This document shows, piece by piece, positions 1 to 5,303 of a stretch of DNA of 8,505 nt; within the stretch, counting starts at the first letter, position 1; each line of letters starts with the position of its first letter. The notes below the pieces were generated by a model. That model did no database searches. It had not been told where the DNA came from and was given only the letters and a program-made list of their open reading frames with translations. Source of the stretch: Dehalococcoidia bacterium (lineage in GTDB: Bacteria > Chloroflexota > Dehalococcoidia > GIF9 > AB-539-J10); contig PWUO01000061.1 of NCBI GenBank assembly GCA_003562555.1, positions 1 to 8,505 on the forward strand. Reading direction: 5' to 3'. The position numbers were made by a program, and so were the translations under genes.

Positions 1-309
1 CATGGACGCCTTGCCCTGGCGGGTCATCTGGTAGCCATCGAGAACGGCCACCCCCGATGATGGAGTGCCGGGCACCCTGAGGTATGTCGCGGGGATGTCG
101 CCAGCGAAAATGGACACGCAGGCGCATCCCAGGATCATGGCGAGACCGCCCATAGGAGAGAGATAGTACGTGATGGGTACCAGGATGGCGGTGGCCATGG
201 TGGCGGTCATTCCAGGCATCGCGCCGACGAATACGCCGAGGAGCATGCCCAGTATCCATGGGACAAGGACCTCAACACGCATGACCGAAGCGAGGACATC
301 GATGACCAT
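1..309 (-). CDS. tctA: TctA large permease subunit, N-terminal part (cut by window edge)
   Basis: This is the first 103 residues of the large membrane subunit of a tripartite tricarboxylate transporter (TTT), which moves a carboxylate across the inner membrane using an ion gradient after delivery by the TctC binding protein. Seen directly: a hydrophobic start, then GAMPGMTATM (residues 29-38), RVPGTPSS (78-85) and LDGYQMTRQGKA (90-101), which match the N-terminal TctA signatures. The segment usually reading YGGS before the PGTP motif is FAGD here, a family variation. I chose ATG at 309 because AAGGAG lies 9 bases upstream; an in-frame GTG two codons earlier would sit only 3 bases from it. It is last in the tctC-tctB-tctA order, 34 bases after tctB, and runs off the left edge, so about four fifths of the usual roughly 500 residues are missing. 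The family is certain; the substrate cannot be read from the sequence. Confidence 0.92.
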   Translation of the reverse strand, partial: MVIDVLASVMRVEVLVPWILGMLLGVFVGAMPGMTATMATAILVPITYYLSPMGGLAMILGCACVSIFAGDIPATYLRVPGTPSSGVAVLDGYQMTRQGKASM

Positions 310-343
310 ACTCACCTACTCCTTGCACCGTGGAGTGTCGCCA

Positions 344-811
344 TCACGGGAGTACCACGCGCAACAGCATTGCGAACAGCACATAGACGAACCCGGTAAT
401 GAGGCACGAGAACAGGATGCTCCTCAGTACGGATACGCCGTAGGTCTTCATCAGCACGAAGAGCATTATGAGGGTAGTAGGAATGAACCCCAACGGTTTC
501 ACCACCGCTATGTAGACGCTCAGGGCGATGATGGTAACACCAACGTTGCGCAGACCGTGGAAGCTCGCGGTAACCTCCTCGTCCAGCGGGTCGGGTTCGC
601 ATTCCGTGGGTGGCTGAGTCCGTAGCTTCCATGCCTGGATCAGTACGAGCACGCCGAGGATGACGAGGATGGTTGCGATCACACGAGGGAACAGCCCTGG
701 TCCGAAATCGGTTCCGCGTGGCGGGGGAAAACGCAGGGAATACAGCAGCACGAAGCTGGCAAACGCTATCGAGCCTATTCCGGTGACGATGTCCAACTTC
801 CAGGAATTCAC
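344..811 (-). CDS. tctB: TctB small membrane subunit of tripartite tricarboxylate transporter
   Basis: A 155-residue small membrane subunit of a TTT carboxylate importer, normally paired with TctA. About five hydrophobic segments are visible, near residues 8-26, 44-61, 88-105, 106-122 and 131-153, separated by a charged stretch at 63-86 (PPTECEPDPLDEE). The GPGLFPR motif at 37-43 and PLGF at 106-109 are typical TctB landmarks, and the length is normal. The start codon is GTG at 811. An in-frame TAA lies two codons upstream, so no longer start is possible. AGGAGG lies 11 bases before it, slightly further than ideal. The gene follows tctC by 103 bases that hold a strong inverted repeat and precedes tctA by 34 bases. 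TctB proteins diverge quickly in sequence, so the call rests on topology, motifs and context together. Confidence 0.9.
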   Translation of the reverse strand: MNSWKLDIVTGIGSIAFASFVLLYSLRFPPPRGTDFGPGLFPRVIATILVILGVLVLIQAWKLRTQPPTECEPDPLDEEVTASFHGLRNVGVTIIALSVYIAVVKPLGFIPTTLIMLFVLMKTYGVSVLRSILFSCLITGFVYVLFAMLLRVVLP

Positions 812-850
812 TGGTTACCGGTCCTCCTGGCCCACAGTCTGTAGTGTAGG

Positions 851-881
851 AGCGGAGCGGCATGTCACATGCCGCTCCGCT
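851..881 (-). repeat. 15-bp perfect inverted repeat between tctC and tctB
   Basis: The arms AGCGGAGCGGCATGT (851-865) and ACATGCCGCTCCGCT (867-881) are exact reverse complements around a single base. As RNA this gives a GC-rich 13-bp stem with a 5-base loop. It lies 33 bases after the tctC stop and 39 bases before the tctB start. No T-tract follows on the minus strand, so it is not a standard intrinsic terminator. A structure at this position in binding-protein operons often protects the upstream message from decay or partly attenuates readthrough, giving more binding protein than membrane subunits. That role is inferred; the repeat itself is seen. Confidence 0.8.
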
Positions 882-914
882 CGAATATGCTCCCTCGTAT
901 CACCGCCGATCAGG

Positions 915-1907
915 CTAGATCAGTCCACCAGCACTGAGAAGCTCGCCGCCGGCCTGGTAGTCTGCCGCCATGAACGCGTCGAAGTCAGCCGAGTTCAGGT
1001 AGAACTGGCCGAAGCCCTGGTCTTCCATCCAGTCCTGCCACACCTGGCTCATGAGGATCTTCTGGATGGCATCGTGCAAGACCTCAACGATCTCGTCCGG
1101 AGTTTCTGCCGGGACTGTGATACCTCGCCACGCACCGAGCTGCCAGTCAAGCCCGACTTCCTTAAGCGTAGGAATGTCGGGGAATGCATCCAGGCGCTCT
1201 TCACTCATGGTTCCAAGCGCAACCAGTGTGCCAGCCTCCAACTGCGGGCCAGCCTCAACGATACTGCAGGTTACCGCGTCGATGTGCTGGCCGAGCAGCC
1301 AGGTTATTCCCTCTGCTGCGCCGGTGCTGGGAAGCCATTCGACCTGGTCCGGGCTCACGCCCGCCTCAGCAAGCATGCCCAGGAGGGATACGTGCCATAC
1401 GCCGCCGGATCCGGTTCCGGAGACCTGAACTCCGGGGTTCTGCTTCACGTACTCGATCCAGTCGGCCGCGTTCTGCCACCCGTGTGCTGCTGCATCGCTC
1501 GGGTGGACCATCAGTCCGGCTGCATCAAGATTGACCATGGCCACGCCTCTAACGTTGTCGTAGGCCACGTCGGACCAGCCCATGTGGCGGAGGATGCTGA
1601 GCTCCCACGTGGAGATGCAGAGTGTGTAGCCATCGGGGTTGGCGAGAGCACCCGCATTGTGGCCGACTGCTCCGTTACCTCCCGTCTGGTTCACGACAGC
1701 CACCGGCTGGCCAAGCTCATTGCTGAGCTGGTCTGCCAGGAACCGCGCTACCCTGTCAGTTCCACCACCCGCGCCCCAGGGGCACACGAGGGTAATGGCC
1801 TGGTTGGGATAGTCCGCCGCACTGGGAGTGCATCCGGGAACTGCGATACTTGCCACCAGCAGTGTGCTGAGGACGAGCATCATGAGTGTGGTTGCCTTCC
1901 GTTTCAT
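915..1907 (-). CDS. tctC: TctC-family solute-binding lipoprotein
   Basis: A 330-residue extracytoplasmic substrate-binding protein of a TTT system, which captures a carboxylate and passes it to TctAB. It has a lipoprotein signal peptide: MKRK, a hydrophobic run at 8-23, then VPGC with Cys26 as the likely lipid-anchored residue. Proline at -2 makes the lipobox slightly unusual. Family features follow: YPNQAITLVCPWGAGGGTD (33-51), VVNQTGGNGAVG (71-82), PDGYTL (91-96), a glycine-rich ligand loop SGTGSGG (163-169), FPDIPTLKEVG (242-252) and a W..I..PAETP segment (260-270). ATG at 1907 is preceded by GGAGG with 7-base spacing, a strong ribosome site. It is the first gene of tctCBA, with a candidate promoter about 180 bases upstream. 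Lipid anchoring suggests either a monoderm cell or an anchored periplasmic protein. Binding-site residues are not specific enough to name the ligand. Confidence 0.93.
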   Translation of the reverse strand: MKRKATTLMMLVLSTLLVASIAVPGCTPSAADYPNQAITLVCPWGAGGGTDRVARFLADQLSNELGQPVAVVNQTGGNGAVGHNAGALANPDGYTLCISTWELSILRHMGWSDVAYDNVRGVAMVNLDAAGLMVHPSDAAAHGWQNAADWIEYVKQNPGVQVSGTGSGGVWHVSLLGMLAEAGVSPDQVEWLPSTGAAEGITWLLGQHIDAVTCSIVEAGPQLEAGTLVALGTMSEERLDAFPDIPTLKEVGLDWQLGAWRGITVPAETPDEIVEVLHDAIQKILMSQVWQDWMEDQGFGQFYLNSADFDAFMAADYQAGGELLSAGGLI

Positions 1908-2084
1908 TCACTCACCTCCATTCTGTACTCCGCACTATGAGGCACCGGATGCCCCATCGAAAGACGACTTCCAGATACCACTCGTACATGCTGACGAGGT
2001 TGTCCTGTCACAGCCCGTCTGCCGGGCAGGAGATAATCTGCGATTGGTAAGGTCAGCCTCCGCCCCGACCGCCGCGCACTACTG

Positions 2085-2114
2085 ACAATAACGTGGTAAT
2101 ACGTCCACTGTCAA
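2085..2114 (-). promoter_or_regulatory. Candidate sigma-70 promoter for tctCBA
   Basis: On the minus strand TTGACA (2114-2109) is a perfect -35 box, followed after 18 bases by TATTGT (2090-2085), which matches 4 of 6 bases of TATAAT. Transcription would begin near 2078, leaving about 170 bases of leader before tctC. The perfect -35 and the position upstream of the operon support it; the weak -10 suggests activator dependence, which would fit the tandem repeat touching the -35 box. It is inferred from sequence only. Confidence 0.45.
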
Positions 2115-2140
2115 GACCGGTGTGTATGACCGGTGTGTAT
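2115..2140. repeat. Perfect 13-bp tandem direct repeat, possible activator site
   Basis: GACCGGTGTGTAT occurs twice back to back (2115-2127 and 2128-2140). Each copy contains the self-complementary hexamer ACCGGT. The array ends exactly at the -35 box of the tctC promoter candidate, so on the minus strand it lies directly upstream of that box, where a DNA-binding activator would contact polymerase. A 13-bp period places two proteins on nearly neighbouring helical turns. No regulator gene is present in the window. The repeat is seen; the regulatory role is inferred. Confidence 0.6.
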
Positions 2141-2176
2141 GATGCAGGTTTGAAAGAACCAACCGCGTCTTCGCAT

Positions 2177-2218
2177 GAGACAGGCCGCCCGGGCCATCCG
2201 TAAGCCTATTCCTGTCTC
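2177..2218 (-). repeat. 8-bp inverted repeat across the exporter permease stop codon
   Basis: GAGACAGG (2177-2184) and CCTGTCTC (2211-2218) are perfect complements enclosing 26 bases that include the permease stop codon and a small GGCC/GGCC inner stem. As RNA it would form at the end of the gck-enolase-exporter message. No T-tract follows on the minus strand, so it may be a message-end stabiliser, a Rho-type end or chance; I do not call it an intrinsic terminator. Confidence 0.4.
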
Positions 2219-3003
2219 GAGAATGACCACGTCGCGAGGAGCATCAGCAGTAATCCGAAAGCTGCGACCACCATCACGTCCTGGACTACCGTCATCGTAT
2301 GACCGAATATGGTGACGCCAATCGCGTCCATTGCACCGTGCTGCCCTGAGAGGAACAGTTGTCGTACCGCGTCGACACCGTATGTCAGAGGATTAAGCTT
2401 GGAGATCACCTCGAGCCATGCAGGTACGTTGTTGACCGGGAAGAACACTCCCGAGAGGAATATGAGTGGGAAGACAATCAACTGCACCACGAGTTGAAAA
2501 CCCTGCTGCGAACGCATGCGCGACGCGATGAGCAGTCCGAGCCCGGAGATCGAGACCGATAGAAGGAGGAGCAGGGGAATCAGCTTCAGCACCAGAAGGG
2601 GAGTCACCGCAACGCCAACAAGCGGGGCAAGGAGGAGCATCACCGCTCCCTGCATCATCGACACCATGGCCGCTCCCGCGGCCTTGCCGAGCACGATGCC
2701 GCTTCGCGCAAGCGGCGCTACGAGGATCTCCTTGAGGAAGCCGAACTCACGGTCCCACACGACTGAAAGGCCAGACATGACCGAGTTCATGAGTACCGTC
2801 ATCGCGATGATACCGGGGTACATGAACTGCACGAAATCCACTCCGGGGGCCATTACGCCTATCGTACGCGTGAACCCCGCGCCGAATATGATGAGGAAGA
2901 GAAGTGGCATGGCAAAGGATGAGATCAGGCGCGACCGCTCACGTACGAAGCGAAGAAGCTCGCGATAGGCGACGACGTAGATCGCGACGAAGATCTCCGA
3001 CAT
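2206..3003 (-). CDS. ABC-2 type exporter permease (DrrB/NodJ-like)
   Basis: A 265-residue membrane subunit of an ABC-2 export system, of the type that exports drugs, antibiotics, lipids or polysaccharide. Six hydrophobic segments are visible, near residues 26-46, 58-80, 107-130, 137-160, 170-190 and 242-260. DREFGFLKEILVAPLAR (84-100) is the cytoplasmic coupling segment typical of DrrB-like permeases, and FPLIFLSGVFFPVNNVPAWL (178-197) followed by NPLTYGVDAVR (204-214) is the classical ABC-2 signature. The length is typical. The ATG at 3003 lies 3 bases after the stop codon of the ATPase gene, in the same frame, so translation is probably coupled, and the two proteins form one transporter. 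It is the last gene of the cluster. The substrate cannot be inferred; an enolase and a glycerate kinase upstream do not indicate one. Confidence 0.93.
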   Translation of the reverse strand: MSEIFVAIYVVAYRELLRFVRERSRLISSFAMPLLFLIIFGAGFTRTIGVMAPGVDFVQFMYPGIIAMTVLMNSVMSGLSVVWDREFGFLKEILVAPLARSGIVLGKAAGAAMVSMMQGAVMLLLAPLVGVAVTPLLVLKLIPLLLLLSVSISGLGLLIASRMRSQQGFQLVVQLIVFPLIFLSGVFFPVNNVPAWLEVISKLNPLTYGVDAVRQLFLSGQHGAMDAIGVTIFGHTMTVVQDVMVVAAFGLLLMLLATWSFSRQE

Positions 3004-3006
3004 GAA

Positions 3007-3993
3007 TTATCGCCCCCGCCTGTGACGTGACATGAACGCGCGCGCATCGCTCAGCGGGTCGGACTGCTCATTCCTGATGGCATGGCCGGTGACGTGCAGG
3101 AAGACGTCTTCCAGGGTTGGCCTCCGAAGGCCTACCGACACTACCTGACTCTCCATGCTGCGCAGCAGGCGTGGCAGGAAGCGGTCGCCATGTGGGACGC
3201 TGAAAGTGATGCGGTTCTCTTCGGTCAGAGGGTCGACGTTGAATCGACGCCGCAGTTCAGCTATCGCCAAATCGCGGTCCCGCGCCTCGATGCTGATCAC
3301 GTCGCCTCCAAGCTGGTCCTTGAGCCGGTCGGGCGTATCCAGCGCGATGATGCGGCCGTCGTCGATGATGCCGATACGTCCGGCTATCTCCGCCTCGTCC
3401 ATATAGTGCGTGGTAAGGAAGATCGTCAGTCCGTGCTGGCTGCGCAGTCGCAGTATGTGCTCCCAAATGTGCCTGCGTGTCTGAGGATCGAGCCCCAGTG
3501 TCGGCTCGTCCAGGAATAGCACCCTGGGTCTGTGCAGCAGCCCACGGGCGATCTCGAGCCTGCGCTTCATCCCGCCGGAGAAGGTGCGGACGCTACTTCG
3601 CCTGCGGTCGGATAGCTCGACCAGATCCAGCAGTTCTACGATACGTTGTTCCGTAATGGCACGGGGTATCCGGTATGCGTACGCGTGGAAGCGCAGGTTC
3701 TGCTCCGCGGTCAGGTGCTCGTCAAGCGTCGGGTCCTGGAAGACGAGTCCTATCGAGCGCCGCACCGCGCTTCGCTGGGTGACGACGTCGAAGCCATTGA
3801 CCGTCGCTCTCCCGGCCGTTGGCCGCAGCAGCGTGCACAGCATGTTGATGGTGGTGGTCTTGCCGGCGCCGTTCGGGCCAAGAAATGCGAACAGCTCTCC
3901 CTCGTCGACGGAGAACGATATGGAATCGACCGCCGTAATGGAATCGAAACGCTTTGACAGCGACTCGACCTCGATCACGTGGGTTGGAGGCAT
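3007..3993 (-). CDS. ABC-2 exporter ATP-binding protein (DrrA-like)
   Basis: A 328-residue ATPase that powers the permease encoded next to it. All catalytic motifs are intact: Walker A GPNGAGKT (39-46, Lys45), Q-loop Gln86 in VFQDPTLDEHLT, signature FSGGM (138-142, in place of LSGGQ), Walker B VLFLDEP (158-164, Asp162 and Glu163), D-loop GLDP (167-170) and H-loop His196 in LTTHYMDEAE. The C-terminal domain ends in RPTLEDVFLHVTGH (291-304), the mark of the daunorubicin-resistance (DrrA) subfamily, then a basic tail. The start ATG at 3993 lies 17 bases after the stop of the enolase-like gene; only a weak GGGA precedes it, so expression probably depends on coupling to upstream translation. Function as an exporter ATPase is secure. 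Exported substrate is unknown; self-resistance or lipid export are both possible. Confidence 0.95.
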   Translation of the reverse strand: MPPTHVIEVESLSKRFDSITAVDSISFSVDEGELFAFLGPNGAGKTTTINMLCTLLRPTAGRATVNGFDVVTQRSAVRRSIGLVFQDPTLDEHLTAEQNLRFHAYAYRIPRAITEQRIVELLDLVELSDRRRSSVRTFSGGMKRRLEIARGLLHRPRVLFLDEPTLGLDPQTRRHIWEHILRLRSQHGLTIFLTTHYMDEAEIAGRIGIIDDGRIIALDTPDRLKDQLGGDVISIEARDRDLAIAELRRRFNVDPLTEENRITFSVPHGDRFLPRLLRSMESQVVSVGLRRPTLEDVFLHVTGHAIRNEQSDPLSDARAFMSRHRRGR

Positions 3994-4010
3994 GACGTTC
4001 CCGTTACCGC

Positions 4011-5285
4011 CTAGGGTTTGAACCCCTTCCTGCCGAGGAAGGTTGCGCGACTTCCCAGTTCGGCCTCGATCTCCATCAGCCTGGTGGTGGCATCATCCAG
4101 CCCGCCCTCTCGCATGTGGCCGGTCTTAAGCCCGACGGCGTAGTCGGCGATGTCAGCGCCCTCGCCCCTGCTGCTGCACGGCATCACCGCGTAGCCGCTG
4201 CGGTAGGCAAGGTCGACCATGTCGAACGCCTCGGTGATGCTGCCCACCTGGTTCACCTTCAGCAGGACGGCGTTGCAGGCGCCGACATCGATCCCGTGCT
4301 GCAGCCGCTCGGGGTTCGTGGTGAACAGGTCGTCGCCCACCACCTGTACGCCAAGCTCCCTGGTGAGTGTGGCGTGACCCTCGAAATCGTCCTCGTCGAG
4401 GGGGTCCTCCAAAATGACGAACGGGTACTCCTTCACCGCGTTCCTGTACAACGCCATGAGATCGTCACGGGTCTTGTCTTCATGGGAGAAGAGCCCCTTG
4501 TAGAGGCCCGTCTTGCTGTCATAGTAACAACCGGCCGCGATATCGACCTGAATGCCGATGCGGCCTTCGTTGCCCGATTCCTCGATTGCCTGCTTCATCA
4601 GCGCCCACAGCTCCTGGTCGTGCTCGAATATGCCCTCCTGGTCGATGAACAGCCGGTCTATCCTGTACGTGTTGAGCCCTTTGCGATCCTGCAGGATGCG
4701 CCGGAACTCCTGGCGAACCTGCCAGCAGGCCTGAGATGCGTCGGTGAAGCTCTCGTAGCCATGGCAGTAGAACGAGTAGGTTGGCTTCTCTCCTCCACGT
4801 TCCCCTCCGCCGTATCGCTTCGGTCCGAGCACCGCGAGGACTCCGGGAACGGGCATCACGCAGGCGTTCGGTCCTCCAATGTACTGATACAGGGGAAGGC
4901 GGACGCTGGCGGCCGCGGCCTTGAGCACCGCGGCGGATACCGCGGCGATACAGTTGCCGCCCAGCTTCGCCTTGTTGGGCGTGCCGTCGAGTTCGATCAT
5001 GCGGCCGTCGATCTCGCGTTGCCGGATTGCGTCCATGCCGATCAGCGCCGGCGCGATCGTATCCTTAACCATGGCGACGGCCTTCTGGACGCCCAGTCCA
5101 CCCCACCGCGTGCCGCCATCATGAATGAAGTGCACCTCGTGTTGCCCGACGGAGGTGCCAGCCTGTACTTGAGCGACGCCGAGAGCGCCGTTCTCGGTGA
5201 CCACACGGGCCTCGATTGCCGGGTGGCCGCGCCAGCTCCATGCCTGCAGCGCTGTGATTGACGTGATCGTCGAACCATCGCTCAT
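4011..5285 (-). CDS. Divergent enolase-like protein with altered active site
   Basis: A 424-residue full-length member of the enolase family; normal enolase converts 2-phosphoglycerate to phosphoenolpyruvate in the cytoplasm. Preserved: loop 1 AGTSVGQHE (42-50, Ser45 as the second-metal serine), LDGTPNKAKLGGN (99-111), Glu217 in DQEG, metal ligands Asp248, Glu293 (ILEDP) and Asp318 (GDD), catalytic lysine Lys343 (LLKVNQVGS) and Lys387 (GLKTG). Changed: the HADN and QEFM region is replaced by a glycine-rich insert (GGGERGGEKP, 159-168) and a YSFYCHG stretch, so the histidine and first glutamate are missing. The SHRSGET phosphate loop reads CSSRGEG (370-376), losing its histidine and reordering arginine and serine. 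A paralog using another phospho-acid, or a weak enolase, are both possible. ATG at 5285 has AAGGAG 7 bases upstream. It follows the glycerate kinase by 18 bases and precedes the exporter ATPase by 17. Confidence 0.85.
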   Translation of the reverse strand: MSDGSTITSITALQAWSWRGHPAIEARVVTENGALGVAQVQAGTSVGQHEVHFIHDGGTRWGGLGVQKAVAMVKDTIAPALIGMDAIRQREIDGRMIELDGTPNKAKLGGNCIAAVSAAVLKAAAASVRLPLYQYIGGPNACVMPVPGVLAVLGPKRYGGGERGGEKPTYSFYCHGYESFTDASQACWQVRQEFRRILQDRKGLNTYRIDRLFIDQEGIFEHDQELWALMKQAIEESGNEGRIGIQVDIAAGCYYDSKTGLYKGLFSHEDKTRDDLMALYRNAVKEYPFVILEDPLDEDDFEGHATLTRELGVQVVGDDLFTTNPERLQHGIDVGACNAVLLKVNQVGSITEAFDMVDLAYRSGYAVMPCSSRGEGADIADYAVGLKTGHMREGGLDDATTRLMEIEAELGSRATFLGRKGFKP

Positions 5286-5303
5286 TTCGTGTCTCCTTCT
5301 TCG

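Larger units (their letters stand above)
1908..2205. other. Intergenic region between ABC exporter operon and tctCBA
   Basis: These 298 bases have no convincing gene. On the minus strand they hold, in transcription order, the end of a stem-loop spanning the exporter stop codon, a 13-bp tandem repeat, a TTGACA promoter candidate, and a leader of about 170 bases before tctC. The leader has only short weak hairpins (for example GCCCG 2013-2017 with CGGGC 2023-2027) and one small reading frame of 25 codons from ATG at 1989 to TGA at 1914-1912, ending 4 bases before the tctC ATG. That frame lacks a well-placed ribosome site, so I do not call it a gene. I do not recognise a riboswitch. Confidence 0.6.

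Noticed and set aside
660..1940. Plus-strand open frame of 426 codons opposite tctC and the start of tctB
   Set aside because: Composition is that of the reverse complement of a well-supported tctC gene; no ribosome site or recognisable motif.
2013..2027. GCCCG/CGGGC hairpin in the tctC leader as a riboswitch or attenuator
   Set aside because: Only 5 bp, no alternative pairing or T-tract found; no known riboswitch core recognised.
4116..5261. Long plus-strand frame of 381 codons opposite the enolase-like gene
   Set aside because: Antisense to an unambiguous enolase-family protein; no domain features or ribosome site.
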